A stretch of DNA of 64,000 nucleotides from Stammera capleta_AF (GTDB lineage Bacteria > Pseudomonadota > Gammaproteobacteria > Enterobacterales > Enterobacteriaceae). Below, one piece after another: positions 16,530 through 26,957 of this stretch (the stretch's first letter is position 1; each line of letters starts with the position of its first letter). A program made the position numbers and the translations under genes. The stretch spans positions 62,001 to 126,000 of the forward strand of contig CP144777.1 in NCBI GenBank assembly GCA_036689265.1, read 5' to 3'. The notes beneath the pieces were generated by a model. That model made no database searches and was not told where the DNA came from. It worked only from the letters and a program-made list of their open reading frames with translations.

Positions 16530-19340
16530 TTAAGCAAATATTCTTTTTTCTCCATCTCCTAATGTATTTTTTATACATCTATTACAAATATTATTATTTT
16601 TATTAAAATTATTTTTTTTTGTAATATGCCAACATCTTTTACATTTAGTTCCTTTCATTTTTAAAATATATATTTTATATAAATAATTTTTTTTATTTTT
16701 TTTAAGTTTTAATTCAGAAACTAAAAAAAAGAATTTTAATTCTTTTTTTATATATTTAATTTTGTTAAATAATGTTTTATTTGTTTTTAATATTATTTTT
16801 GATTCCAATGATGAATTTAATAATTTTTTTGTTCTTTGTTCTTCTATTTTTGTATTTATGTTTTTTTTAATTAAAAAAAGTGTTTTCCATGTTTGTATAT
16901 TTATTTTTTCATATTGTTTTATGTAAAAAAGTTTGTTAAATAATGTTTCTGTATATATATATTTATTTTTTTTTCTAGGTATATATTTCCATATTTCTTC
17001 TGTTGTAAATGATAATATTGGAGCTATCCATTTTGTTATTGTTTCTGTTAACATCCATATTGTTGTTTGTGCACTGTAGTATGGTAAAGAATATTTTTTT
17101 ATAGTGTATTTTCTGTCTTTTATTATATCTAAATATGTATTACTTAATTTATTTATACAAAAATTCATAATTGTTTTTGTTACTTTATGAATTTCAAAAT
17201 TGTTATATAAGTAAATAATTTTTTTTTGATATTTTTTTGCTTCATGAATTATCCATTTATCTATTAAAATCATTTTATCTTGTGTAATTGAATTATATTT
17301 TGGATTAAATTCATCTAAATTTGATATTAAAAATTTTATTGTATTTCTTATTTTTCTGTAAGATTCTATTGTTCTTGATATTATTTCATTTGATATATGT
17401 ATATTTTTTGCATAATTTGATGATGCAACCCATAATCTTATTATATCTACTCCAAATTTGTTTATAATTGTATTTGGATTTATAAAGTTTTTTAGAGATT
17501 TTGACATTTTTTTTCCATGATTGTCTACTACAAATCCATGAGATAAAACTTGTTTATATGGAGCACAATTATTAATTGCAGTATGAATTATTAGAGAAGA
17601 CATAAACCATCCTCTATATTGGTCAGATCCTTCTAGATATAGATCTATATATTTGTTTTGTTTTGTAAATTCTTTATTCATAACTGAAAAACATGTTGAT
17701 CCTGAATCAAACCATATATCTAATACATCTAATACTTTTTCGTACTTTTTGTGTTTATTTTTTAAAAATTTAGATAATTTTAAATTTGTCCAATAATTTG
17801 GTCCTATTTTTTCTATTTTATTAGCAATTTTTTCCATTAAATAGTTCATTTCTGGATGTAATTTTTTTGTTTTTTTGTTTATTATTAAAGTTATTGGGGT
17901 TCCCCAAATACGTTGTCTTGATATACACCAATTCGGTCTTTCTATAATCATTTTTTTCATTTTTTTATATCCTTTTTTTGGGAACCATTCTACTTTTTTT
18001 ATAGATTTTAACATTTTATTTCTTAATTTATTTTTATCTATGTTAATAAACCATTGTGGAGTAGATCTTAATATTATTGGTTTTTTATGTCTCCAACAGA
18101 AGGGATAATTGTGTTTTATTTTTTCTTTTAAAATTATTTTTCTATTTTTTATTAAAAAATTTAATATATATTTTTCGGCTTTTTTTAATTTTTTATTTTT
18201 TATATTTTTAATAAATTTATAATATATGTATTTTCCTTTTTTGTTTATGACATTTTTTCCAATTAAATTATATTTTTTTGCTATTTTATAATCTTCTTCT
18301 CCGTGTTGTGGAGCTATATGAACTATTCCAGTTCCTGAATTTTCTTTTATATATTTATTTTTTAATATAGGTGTTTTTATTTTAGATATTGGATGATATG
18401 TAAATAAGTTTGTTAGGTTTTTTCCTAATATTGATTTTATTTTTTTATATTTTATTTTAATTTTATTAAATATATTTTTGTATTTTTTTTTAGATAATAT
18501 ATATATTTTTTTTTTAGTTTCTATTATAGAATATTTTATTTTTGGGTTTACTGTTAAAGCACAATTTCCTGGTATACTCCAGGTTGTTGTTGTCCATATT
18601 ATTAATTCTATATTTTTTTTTAAATTTTTTATGTTTATTTTTTTTAAAAAAAATCGTTTATTATGTAACTTAAATGTAATATATGATGATAAAGATATTT
18701 TTTTTTTATATATAATTTCAGCTTCTGCTAATGATGATTTACATTTTATGCACCAATTTATTGGTTTTGTTTTTCTTTCTAGATAATTTAATTCTATAAA
18801 TTTTTTTAGTGTTCTAATAGTATTAGCTATGTTTTTAAAATCCATAGTTTTGTAATGTTTTTCTAAGTTTATTAGAAGCCCTAGTCTTTTAAAATTTTTT
18901 TTTTGTTTTTTTATTTGTTTTTGTGCATAATTAAAGCAATTTTTTTTAAATTTATATATATATATATTTTTTTTATCATATTTTATTGTTTTAATTTTTT
19001 TTTGTATTTCTATTTCAATAGGTAATCCATGACAATCCCAACCTGGTTTACATATTGTTTTTTTGTTCATAATATTTTTATATTTTAAAATAATATCTTT
19101 CATTATTTTATTATATATATGACCAAAGTGAATGTTTCCATTTGCATATGGTGGTCCATCATGTATAATAAAACTATTTTTATCTATTTTATTTTTTTTA
19201 ATATTTTCAATAAATTTTTCTTTTTCCCATTTTTTTATTATTTTTGGTTCTTTAAGTATTAAATTAGCTTTCATTGGGAAATTTATTTTTGGTAAATTAA
19301 TTGTTTTTTTATAATTTTTATGTTTTTTATTATTTTTCAT
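16530..19340 (-). CDS. ileS: Isoleucyl-tRNA synthetase
   Basis: This 936-residue class I synthetase (938 in E. coli) charges tRNA-Ile. It shows the HIGH-type motif GPPYANGNIHFGH near residue 60, the KMSKS loop GKKMSKSLKNF near 605, editing-domain residues (WTTTTWSIPGN, GTGIVHIAPQHGEEDY) and a C-terminal zinc finger (CKRCW ... CNRC). The ATG at 19340 gives an N-terminus that leads into the LPKINFPMKANL motif. The protein is very Lys/Asn/Ile-rich, typical of minus-strand genes in this window. ribF and lspA, its E. coli neighbours, are not here. Confidence 0.97.
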   Translation of the reverse strand: MKNNKKHKNYKKTINLPKINFPMKANLILKEPKIIKKWEKEKFIENIKKNKIDKNSFIIHDGPPYANGNIHFGHIYNKIMKDIILKYKNIMNKKTICKPGWDCHGLPIEIEIQKKIKTIKYDKKNIYIYKFKKNCFNYAQKQIKKQKKNFKRLGLLINLEKHYKTMDFKNIANTIRTLKKFIELNYLERKTKPINWCIKCKSSLAEAEIIYKKKISLSSYITFKLHNKRFFLKKINIKNLKKNIELIIWTTTTWSIPGNCALTVNPKIKYSIIETKKKIYILSKKKYKNIFNKIKIKYKKIKSILGKNLTNLFTYHPISKIKTPILKNKYIKENSGTGIVHIAPQHGEEDYKIAKKYNLIGKNVINKKGKYIYYKFIKNIKNKKLKKAEKYILNFLIKNRKIILKEKIKHNYPFCWRHKKPIILRSTPQWFINIDKNKLRNKMLKSIKKVEWFPKKGYKKMKKMIIERPNWCISRQRIWGTPITLIINKKTKKLHPEMNYLMEKIANKIEKIGPNYWTNLKLSKFLKNKHKKYEKVLDVLDIWFDSGSTCFSVMNKEFTKQNKYIDLYLEGSDQYRGWFMSSLIIHTAINNCAPYKQVLSHGFVVDNHGKKMSKSLKNFINPNTIINKFGVDIIRLWVASSNYAKNIHISNEIISRTIESYRKIRNTIKFLISNLDEFNPKYNSITQDKMILIDKWIIHEAKKYQKKIIYLYNNFEIHKVTKTIMNFCINKLSNTYLDIIKDRKYTIKKYSLPYYSAQTTIWMLTETITKWIAPILSFTTEEIWKYIPRKKNKYIYTETLFNKLFYIKQYEKINIQTWKTLFLIKKNINTKIEEQRTKKLLNSSLESKIILKTNKTLFNKIKYIKKELKFFFLVSELKLKKNKKNYLYKIYILKMKGTKCKRCWHITKKNNFNKNNNICNRCIKNTLGDGEKRIFA

Positions 19341-19602
19341 TTTTTTGTTTCTATATATTTTTTTTGATGTTTTGCAAAAAAAAAAGTTTATATATAATTT
19401 GTTATATGTTAAAAAAAATAATTAGGTTTTTTGTTAATTTTTTATAATTAATAATATATTATTGTATATGTTTTATTTTATATATATATTTTTTATTTTT
19501 AATTTTTTTTGTTTATTTTTTAATTGATATTATTTAATATGTATACATATAATATATATATTTATTTTTTTTTAATTTTATTATTTTAGAGGATTTTTAT
19601 AC
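19341..19602. other. Divergent spacer between ileS and dnaK
   Basis: These 262 bases contain the dnaK and ileS promoters. A sigma-70-like TTGCAA (19372-19377) and TATAAT (19393-19398) pair with a 15-base spacer is visible but weak in this AT background. I could not find a sigma-32 promoter (CTTGAA with CCCCAT), although rpoH is retained at 50075. Confidence 0.4.
19588..19593 (+). promoter_or_regulatory. Shine-Dalgarno sequence of dnaK
   Basis: AGAGGA lies nine bases before the dnaK ATG. It is one of the few strong ribosome binding sites in the window and supports both the start at 19603 and high expression of the chaperone. Confidence 0.75.
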
Positions 19603-21525
19603 ATGAGTAGAATTATTGGAATTGATCTTGGTACTACTAATTCTTGTGTCGCTATTATGGATGGTAATGAGGCAAAAGTTTTAGAAAATTCTGAAGGTGA
19701 TCGTACAACTCCTTCAGTAATAGCTTATACTAAGGATAATGAAATTTTAGTTGGACAACCTGCTAAACGTCAGGCTATTACTAATCCAAAAAATACTTTA
19801 TTTGCTATAAAAAGATTAATAGGTCGTAAATTTAAAGATAATGAAGTTCAAAGAGATGTTAATATAATTCCTTATAATATCATTTCTGCTAATAATGGTG
19901 ATGCTTGGATAGAAATAGAAGGTAAAAAAATAGCTCCTCCTCAAATTTCAGCTGAAATTTTAAAAAAGATGAAAAAAACAGCAGAAGATTATTTAGGAGA
20001 AGTTGTTAATGAAGCAGTTATTACTGTTCCAGCATATTTTAATGATGCTCAAAGACAAGCAACTAAAGATTCTGGTCGTATAGCTGGATTAAGTATAAAA
20101 AGAATAATTAATGAACCAACTGCAGCAGCTTTAGCTTATGGTTTGGATAAGGCAAAAGGCACAAAAATAATAGCTGTTTATGATTTAGGTGGAGGTACAT
20201 TTGATATTTCTATTATTGAAATAGATAATGTTGATGGTGAAAAAACTTTTGAAGTTTTAGCCACAAATGGAGATACACATTTAGGTGGTGAAGATTTTGA
20301 TATTAGAATAATTAATTATTTAGTTTCAGAATTTAAAAAAGATTATGGTATAGATTTATCTAATGATGCATTATCAATGCAAAGATTAAAAGATGCTTCT
20401 GAAAAAGCAAAAATAGAATTATCTTCTACTCATCAAACAGAAATTAATTTACCTTACATTACAGCAGATAGTAGTGGTCCAAAACATCTTAATATTAAGT
20501 TAACTAGAGCAAAATTAGAATCTTTAGTTGAGGAAATAATAAATAAATCTATAAATCCTTTAAAGATTGCATTAAGAGATGCTAATTTAGATATTGATAA
20601 AATAAACGATGTTATTTTAGTTGGTGGTCAAACAAGAATGCCTATGGTTCAAAAAAAAGTTGCTGATTTTTTTGGAAAAGAACCTAGAAAAGATGTTAAT
20701 CCAGATGAAGCTGTTGCTATAGGAGCTGCTGTTCAGGCGGGAGTATTATCTGGTGATGTTAAAGATGTTTTATTGTTGGATGTTACACCTTTATCTTTAG
20801 GTATTGAAACTATGGGTAATGTTATGACTACTTTAATTAATAAAAATACTACTATTCCTACAAAGCATAGTCAGGTATTTTCTACAGCAGAAGATAATCA
20901 GTCAGCTGTAACTATACATGTTTTGCAGGGTGAAAGAAAAAGATCTAGTGATAATAAATCTTTAGGTCAATTTAATTTAGATGGAATACAACCTGCTCCT
21001 AGGGGCGTTCCACAAATAGAAGTTACTTTTGATATAGATGCTGATGGAATATTACATGTTTCTGCTAAAGATAAAAATAGTGGTAAAGAACAGAAAATAA
21101 CAATTAGATCTTCTTCTGGTTTAAATGAAAATGAAATTAGTAATATGATTAAAGATGCTGAATTGAATTCTGAGATTGATCTTAAATTTGAAGAGTTAGT
21201 TAAAGTTAAAAATCAAGCAGATCATTTAATACATACAACAAAAAAACAAATTTTGGAATTAGGAGATAAAATATCAAATGAAGATAAAAAATCTGTAGAA
21301 AATTCGTTAAAAAAATTAGAAGATTTAGTTAAAGGTGATAATAAAGAGGAAATAGAAAATTCTATACAAGAAGTTATACAGATATCTAGTAAGTTAATTA
21401 AATTAAATTCAAATAAAAGTGGTAATGGTGAAAATGTAAATAATAATAAAGGTTTTTCTAAAGAAAATAGTGATTCTGTAGTAGATGCAGAATATGAAGA
21501 GGTAAATAAAAAAGATAAAAGTTAA
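19603..21525 (+). CDS. dnaK: Chaperone DnaK (Hsp70)
   Basis: DnaK is the ATP-dependent Hsp70 chaperone. At 640 residues it is close to the E. coli length (638). The ATPase domain starts with IIGIDLGTTNSCVA, has VPAYFNDAQRQATKDSGRIAG, NEPTAAALAYG and YDLGGGTFDIS, and the substrate-binding domain follows from VLLLDVTPLSLGIETMG. The C-terminus keeps an acidic end (VVDAEYEEVNKKDK), a clear EEVKDKK-like co-chaperone tail. Conservation and amino acid balance are much better than in its neighbours, as in other symbionts where DnaK is abundant. It is followed by dnaJ. Confidence 0.99.
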   Translation: MSRIIGIDLGTTNSCVAIMDGNEAKVLENSEGDRTTPSVIAYTKDNEILVGQPAKRQAITNPKNTLFAIKRLIGRKFKDNEVQRDVNIIPYNIISANNGDAWIEIEGKKIAPPQISAEILKKMKKTAEDYLGEVVNEAVITVPAYFNDAQRQATKDSGRIAGLSIKRIINEPTAAALAYGLDKAKGTKIIAVYDLGGGTFDISIIEIDNVDGEKTFEVLATNGDTHLGGEDFDIRIINYLVSEFKKDYGIDLSNDALSMQRLKDASEKAKIELSSTHQTEINLPYITADSSGPKHLNIKLTRAKLESLVEEIINKSINPLKIALRDANLDIDKINDVILVGGQTRMPMVQKKVADFFGKEPRKDVNPDEAVAIGAAVQAGVLSGDVKDVLLLDVTPLSLGIETMGNVMTTLINKNTTIPTKHSQVFSTAEDNQSAVTIHVLQGERKRSSDNKSLGQFNLDGIQPAPRGVPQIEVTFDIDADGILHVSAKDKNSGKEQKITIRSSSGLNENEISNMIKDAELNSEIDLKFEELVKVKNQADHLIHTTKKQILELGDKISNEDKKSVENSLKKLEDLVKGDNKEEIENSIQEVIQISSKLIKLNSNKSGNGENVNNNKGFSKENSDSVVDAEYEEVNKKDKS

Positions 21526-21564
21526 TGTTATGTTAAAAAAATTAATAAATAATATTTATTGTTT

Positions 21565-22698
21565 ATGTCTAAAAAAGATTATTATACAATTTTAGGTGTT
21601 TCAAAAACAGCTGGTGATTTTGATATAAAGAGAGCTTATAAACGTTTAGCTATAAAATATCATCCAGATAGAAATAAAGGTAATAAAATTTTTGAAGAAA
21701 AATTTAAAGAAGTTAAAGAAGCGTATGAAGTTTTGAGTGATTCTAAAAAACGTTCTGTTTATGACCAGTATGGTCATTCTGCTTTTAATGATAATAATAG
21801 TTTTACTGCAGATTTTAGTAGTGCTGGAGATTTTGGAGATATTTTCAGCGATGTATTTGGTGATATTTTTGGGTCTAAAAAGAAAAATAATGAACGAAAA
21901 GGTTCAGATGTTAATTATGAAATGGAATTAAATTTTGAAGATGCTGTTAAAGGTGTTTCTAAAGAAATTAAAATTAACATTATGCAAAAATGTAGTGTTT
22001 GTAATGGAAATGGTACAAGATCTGGAACTAAAAGAAAATTGTGTAGTACATGTAAAGGTTCTGGAAATTTGAATATACGTCAAGGATTTTTTTCTGTTCA
22101 ACAGACTTGTCCTAGTTGTAATGGTGCATGTTTTATAATTAATAATCCGTGTTATATTTGTCATGGTAGTGGTATTGAAAGATGTTTGAAAAATATTTTA
22201 GTTAGTATACCTGCAGGTGTTAATACTAATGATAAAGTTTGTTTATCAAAAAAAGGAAATTGTGGTGATTTTGGAAAAAATCCAGGTGATTTATATATAA
22301 AAATTAAAGTAAAAAAACATAATATATTTACTAGAGAAAATAATAATTTATATTGTGAAATACCAATAAATTTTTCTATGGCTGCTTTAGGTGGTGAAGT
22401 AGAAATACCTAGTTTAAATGGTAAATTAAAATTAAAAATACCTCCTGAAACACAAACTGGTAGATTGTTTAGGATAAAAAATAAAGGTGTAAAATCTGTT
22501 AATAATAATTTTTATGGTGATTTATTATGTAAAGTTTTAGTTGAGACACCAGTAAATTTAAATAATTATCAAAGAAAATTATTGTATGATTTAGGTTTTA
22601 GTTTAAAAGGTGATAATGGTGGAAGTGAGAAAAATAATCCTAAATCTAAAAGTTTTTTTGATAGTGTAAAAAAGTTTTTATCTAATTTAACTTATTAA
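21565..22698 (+). CDS. dnaJ: Chaperone DnaJ (Hsp40)
   Basis: DnaJ delivers substrates to DnaK and stimulates its ATPase. The J domain with YHPDRNKG (HPD motif) occupies about the first 70 residues, followed by a short Gly/Phe region (SAGDFGDIFSDVFGDIFGS). The zinc region has CSVCNGNG, CSTCKGSG, CPSCNGAC and CYICHGSG, so in the third repeat the last Gly of C-x-x-C-x-G-x-G is Cys. The C-terminal peptide-binding domain includes FSMAALGGEVEIPSLNG. From the ATG at 21565 (MSKKDYYTILGVSK) it has 377 residues (376 in E. coli). A TTG two codons upstream is not needed. It lies 39 bases after dnaK. Confidence 0.97.
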   Translation: MSKKDYYTILGVSKTAGDFDIKRAYKRLAIKYHPDRNKGNKIFEEKFKEVKEAYEVLSDSKKRSVYDQYGHSAFNDNNSFTADFSSAGDFGDIFSDVFGDIFGSKKKNNERKGSDVNYEMELNFEDAVKGVSKEIKINIMQKCSVCNGNGTRSGTKRKLCSTCKGSGNLNIRQGFFSVQQTCPSCNGACFIINNPCYICHGSGIERCLKNILVSIPAGVNTNDKVCLSKKGNCGDFGKNPGDLYIKIKVKKHNIFTRENNNLYCEIPINFSMAALGGEVEIPSLNGKLKLKIPPETQTGRLFRIKNKGVKSVNNNFYGDLLCKVLVETPVNLNNYQRKLLYDLGFSLKGDNGGSEKNNPKSKSFFDSVKKFLSNLTY

Positions 22699-22781
22699 AT
22701 ATTTATTTAATTTAATATAAATTATTAAAATTTTTATTAAAAAATTTTTGTTATTTTTAAATTAAAGTAAATAGAATGATT

Positions 22782-24026
22782 TCATTTATTAATAAATTTG
22801 TTTAATGGATAAATTTTACATATTTTAATAATTTTATATTTAATTTTACCAGTAATAACATTGTTATTGATATTATTTAATAATTTACATATTAGTTTTG
22901 TTATTTTTTTTGTATTTTTTTTATTTATACCTCTTCTTGTTATGGCTGAGGTACCTATTCTTATTCCTGATGTAATATAATTATTGTTTTTTTCGTTTGG
23001 TATGCAATTTTTATTTACAATGATATTTGCTAATGATAGTTTTTTTTCTGCTAATATTCCAGTTATGTTTTTATTTTTTAGATTTAATAATAGTAGATGT
23101 GTATCTGTTCCGTTAGAAATAATTTTAAATTTATTTTTTATAAATTCTTTTGCCATTGTTTTAGCATTTTTAATTACGTTTTTTTGATATTTATGAAACG
23201 TTTTTTTTGATGCTTCTTTGAATGATATTGCTTTTGCTGCAATTATATGCATTAAAGGTCCTCCTTGTGTTCCAGGAAATAATGATGAGTTTATTTTTTT
23301 ATATAAAATTTTATTATCACCTTTTGCTAAAATTATACCACCTCTTGGTCCAGCTAATGTTTTATGGGTTGTGCTTGTAACTATATGTGCATAATTTATT
23401 GGATTTGGATATAGATTTGCAACAACTAATCCAGCTATATGAGACATATCTACCAATAATAAACTATTGTATTTATCTGCTATTTCTCTGAATATTTTCC
23501 AGTTACATATTTTTGAATATGAAGAAAATCCAGCTATAATTAGTTTTGGTTTATATTTTTTACTTAAATATTCAACCTCATTATAATTTATTTTTTCATT
23601 TTTATTTAATCCATAAAATTTAGTATTATATAATTTTCCTGATATATTTATTTTTGATCCGTGTGTTATATGTCCTCCATGGTTTAATTTCATGCCTAAA
23701 ATTTTGTCTCCTGGATTTAAAATGGCATTAAATACAGCAAAATTAGCTTGTGATCCTGAATGTGGTTGTACATTTACATAATTAGCATTAAATAATTTTT
23801 TTGCTCTTTTTATTGCTATTTTTTCAATAATGTCTATAAATTTACATCCACCATAGTATCTTTTTCCTATATATCCTTCTGCATATTTGTTGGTTAATTC
23901 TGATCCCTGTGCTTTCATTACATCTTTGCTTGCGTAATTTTCTGAAGCTATTAAATTAATAGTATTTTCTTGTCTTTTTTTTTCTAGATTAATAAAGTGA
24001 AATATTTTTTTGTCTTTTATTTTCAT
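22782..24026 (-). CDS. glyA: Serine hydroxymethyltransferase
   Basis: GlyA converts serine and tetrahydrofolate to glycine and methylene-tetrahydrofolate, feeding one-carbon metabolism. The 414-residue protein (417 in E. coli) is well conserved: IASENYASKDVM, NKYAEGYIGKRYYGGC, SGSQAN, VDMSHIAGLV and the PLP-lysine motif TSTTHKTLAGPRGG. Its start overlaps the end of speB by four bases (24023-24026), so it is the last gene of a speA-speB-glyA transcript. That pairing is not from E. coli. FolD at 35466 uses its product. Confidence 0.98.
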   Translation of the reverse strand: MKIKDKKIFHFINLEKKRQENTINLIASENYASKDVMKAQGSELTNKYAEGYIGKRYYGGCKFIDIIEKIAIKRAKKLFNANYVNVQPHSGSQANFAVFNAILNPGDKILGMKLNHGGHITHGSKINISGKLYNTKFYGLNKNEKINYNEVEYLSKKYKPKLIIAGFSSYSKICNWKIFREIADKYNSLLLVDMSHIAGLVVANLYPNPINYAHIVTSTTHKTLAGPRGGIILAKGDNKILYKKINSSLFPGTQGGPLMHIIAAKAISFKEASKKTFHKYQKNVIKNAKTMAKEFIKNKFKIISNGTDTHLLLLNLKNKNITGILAEKKLSLANIIVNKNCIPNEKNNNYITSGIRIGTSAITRRGINKKNTKKITKLICKLLNNINNNVITGKIKYKIIKICKIYPLNKFINK

Positions 24027-24949
24027 ATTTTATTTTTTATTTTATAAGCTTCTATATATAAAAATTCTAAAGCTAATGTTGCTGCGGTTAGTGATGTTAT
24101 ATCTGATATGTCATATGGTGGTGATACTTCTACTATATCTATTCCTACAATATTTATATTTTTTAGTTTTCTAATTATTTTTAATAATTTATTTATATTT
24201 ATTCCATTTATTACTGGTGTTCCTGTTCCTGGTGCATATGAAGGATCTATGCAATCTATGTCTAAACTTAAATATGTTGGTTTGTTTTGTATTGTTTGTT
24301 TTATTTTTGAAATTATGTTTTTTGATTTGTTCTTGTTAAATTCTTCAGAAGTTATTATTTTAAATTTATTTTCTTTATTTATATAGGTTCTTATTCCTAT
24401 TTGTATTGTGTTTTTGTTGTTTATTAGTTTTTCTTTTTCTGCTTGATAAAATATTGATCCGTGATCAAAATAATTTCCATTAAAATGTGTATCAGTATGT
24501 GCGTCGAAATGTATTAATGATATTTCTTTGTAAAATTTTTTATATGATCTTAATATAGGTAATGTTATGTAATGATCTCCACCAAATGTTATTATTTTTT
24601 TTCTTTGATTAAGAAAAAAATCTATTTTTTTTATAATGTTTTTATTTAAACTTTTTATATTTCCAAATTCGTGAATTAAATCTCCATTATCTATAATATT
24701 TATATATTTATTTAAATTAAAATTCCATGGCCATTTTTTTTTTTCCCATATTAAATTTCCAGATGATTTTCTTATATTATTTGGTGCTAATTTACTTCCT
24801 GATTTTCCTGAACTGGTTATATCATTAGGTATTCCTATAATAACAAAATCGAATTTTTTATTTTTTAGTTTATTTTTTTTTGTTATTAATGGATATCTCA
24901 TAAAACTAAATAAATTTGATATTAATGATTGATCTTTTTTTATATTCAT
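24023..24949 (-). CDS. speB: Agmatinase
   Basis: SpeB hydrolyses agmatine to putrescine and urea, the second step of polyamine synthesis from arginine. The 308-residue protein (306 in E. coli) is a ureohydrolase with all manganese-binding motifs: TFGGDHYITLP, HFDAHTDTHFN and LDIDCIDPSYAPGTGTP. The N-terminal SGKSGSKLAPNNIRKSS motif is also typical. It starts one base after the speA stop and overlaps glyA, and the order speA-speB matches E. coli. No active-site change is seen. Confidence 0.97.
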   Translation of the reverse strand: MNIKKDQSLISNLFSFMRYPLITKKNKLKNKKFDFVIIGIPNDITSSGKSGSKLAPNNIRKSSGNLIWEKKKWPWNFNLNKYINIIDNGDLIHEFGNIKSLNKNIIKKIDFFLNQRKKIITFGGDHYITLPILRSYKKFYKEISLIHFDAHTDTHFNGNYFDHGSIFYQAEKEKLINNKNTIQIGIRTYINKENKFKIITSEEFNKNKSKNIISKIKQTIQNKPTYLSLDIDCIDPSYAPGTGTPVINGININKLLKIIRKLKNINIVGIDIVEVSPPYDISDITSLTAATLALEFLYIEAYKIKNKI

Positions 24950-24950
24950 T

Positions 24951-26789
24951 TTATTCTAAGTAAGTTTTTTGTTTTAAATATTTTTGTGTTATTTTTTTTA
25001 TTTTTTTAATATATGTTTTGTATTTTTCAATAAAAAATAATATTTTTTTATTATTTGTATTAGTGTATTTGATCATATCAAATATATTATCATTTTTATT
25101 AATTAATATTTCTTTATATTTATTATTTTTATATAAATATATGGTTGATGTTGATATTTTTCCAAATAAATTATGTATATTTCCTAAAGTTTTTTGATAT
25201 GCTCCGATCATAAAAATTCCAATTTTTGGTAATTTTTTTTTTTTTAATTTTTGTATTGGTAATGTGTTATCTTTATTTTTTTTATTAATATATTTATATA
25301 TAGTTCCATCTGAATCACATGTAATGTCTGATATATTTATATTTTTTTTTATAGGTTTATGTAAACCTTCTATTGGTAAAATTGGAAATTTTTGGTTTGT
25401 TCCCCATATATCTGGTATAGATTGGAATATTGAAATATTAATGTGAATTTTATCGGATGTATATAAATTTAAGTTTTTTAAAAATTTTTTATTTTTTATT
25501 ATTTTTTTTTTGTATATATATTTTAGTATATTATTATATATTTTTTCTATCCATGATTTTTTTTTAATGTTATATTTTCCTAATTTGAAATTATTTTTTA
25601 TTTTTTCTAATATCTTCATTATATATATTTTTGTTGTTGAATTTATTTTGTTTTGTTTTTTTATTTTTAACCATATTTTCCAAATTTTTATTATTAAAAT
25701 GTTTTTTTCATTTATTTTTATTTTTTTATTTAAAGGTTTTATTTTTTTTAAAATATTTTTTTCTATATTTATTATATTTGTTATTAATATTTCATGGTGT
25801 GCTGTTATAAATCTACCTGATTCTGTTATAATATTAGGTGTTTTAATTTTATTTTTTTTGCAAATTGAATTAATTAATTTAATTATTTTAGAAGTATATG
25901 TTTTTATATTGTAGTTTATTTTTTTTTTTTCAAAATAATTAACAGCTAATCCTCCTCCTAAATTTAAATATTTTATTTTTATGTTAAATATTTTTACTAA
26001 ATCTACATAAATGTTAGTTAATTCTTTTATGTATGTTTTTATTTGATTGATTTTATTTATTTGTGATTTTATGTGGCTATGTATTAATTTTAATTTTTTA
26101 ATTAAATTATGTTTTTTTAATAAATTTATTGTTTTTAATATTTGTGATGATGTTAATCCAAATTTAATTTGATTTTTGTTTGTTTTATGATTTATTTCTA
26201 AAGAATTTATTTTCAATCTTATTCCTATATTGAAATTATGTTTTAGTTTTAAATTTAAAATTAAATATAATTCTTTTATTTTTTCTATAACAAAAAAAAT
26301 ATTATGACCTATTTGTGATGCTAATATAGCTAAATCAGTGTATTTTTTATCTTTATATCCATTACATATAATTGTAATATTTTTATTACTGTTGATTAAT
26401 ATAATCATAAGTTCAGTTTTTGAACCTGCTTCTAACCCAATTTTATTTTTTGTGTTTTTTAATATAGATCGTATTAAATAGGATTGTTGATTTACTTTTA
26501 TAGGATATATTAATAAATATTTTCCATTATATTTATATTTTTTTATATATTTATAGAATGTAAAATATATTTTATTTATTCTATTATTTATTATTTGTGG
26601 AAAATTTAATTGTATAGGTAATTTTATACCTTTTTTAATTTTTTTTTCAATTAAATTATTTAAATCTATTTTTATATTTTTTTTTTTATGTTTTATTTTT
26701 ATGGTTATATTTCCTTTTGTGTTTATAGAAAAATATTTTCCACCCCATTTTTTTATTTTATAATCATATATATATTGTTTTTTTTTCAT
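24951..26789 (-). CDS. speA: Biosynthetic arginine decarboxylase
   Basis: SpeA decarboxylates arginine to agmatine with PLP. The 612-residue protein (658 in E. coli) keeps the N-terminal WGGKYFSIN, the PLP-Lys motif IYPIKVNQQ near residue 94, GLEAGSKTELM, IRLKI, HSHIKSQI and LGGGLAVNY in the TIM barrel, and the C-terminal catalytic-Cys motif ITCDSDGTI. It is shortened and heavily Lys/Ile-rich. A T13 run at 25233-25245 remains in frame. The gene leads speA-speB-glyA and is divergent from metK, as in E. coli. Confidence 0.95.
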   Translation of the reverse strand: MKKKQYIYDYKIKKWGGKYFSINTKGNITIKIKHKKKNIKIDLNNLIEKKIKKGIKLPIQLNFPQIINNRINKIYFTFYKYIKKYKYNGKYLLIYPIKVNQQSYLIRSILKNTKNKIGLEAGSKTELMIILINSNKNITIICNGYKDKKYTDLAILASQIGHNIFFVIEKIKELYLILNLKLKHNFNIGIRLKINSLEINHKTNKNQIKFGLTSSQILKTINLLKKHNLIKKLKLIHSHIKSQINKINQIKTYIKELTNIYVDLVKIFNIKIKYLNLGGGLAVNYFEKKKINYNIKTYTSKIIKLINSICKKNKIKTPNIITESGRFITAHHEILITNIINIEKNILKKIKPLNKKIKINEKNILIIKIWKIWLKIKKQNKINSTTKIYIMKILEKIKNNFKLGKYNIKKKSWIEKIYNNILKYIYKKKIIKNKKFLKNLNLYTSDKIHINISIFQSIPDIWGTNQKFPILPIEGLHKPIKKNINISDITCDSDGTIYKYINKKNKDNTLPIQKLKKKKLPKIGIFMIGAYQKTLGNIHNLFGKISTSTIYLYKNNKYKEILINKNDNIFDMIKYTNTNNKKILFFIEKYKTYIKKIKKITQKYLKQKTYLE

Positions 26790-26957
26790 TTTTTTAAATA
26801 TTTTTAATAATTGATAATTAAATTAATTATTTTATGTTACAATTTTTGTATTAAATTTATATTTATTTATGTATATTATCTTAATAAATTTAAAAATAAT
26901 AACAACGATTTATTTCTTTATGTGTAATTATTTAATTTTAGGAATATAAATATAAAT

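Noticed and set aside
19341..19602. Sigma-32 promoter or CIRCE-type operator upstream of dnaK
   Set aside because: No CCCCAT-type -10 box and no inverted repeat of the CIRCE kind could be found.
22700..22775. AT-only inverted repeat AAAATTTTTATTAAAAAATTTTT as a terminator
   Set aside because: Such self-complementary A/T runs occur everywhere in this sequence, and without G:C pairs a stable hairpin is not supported.
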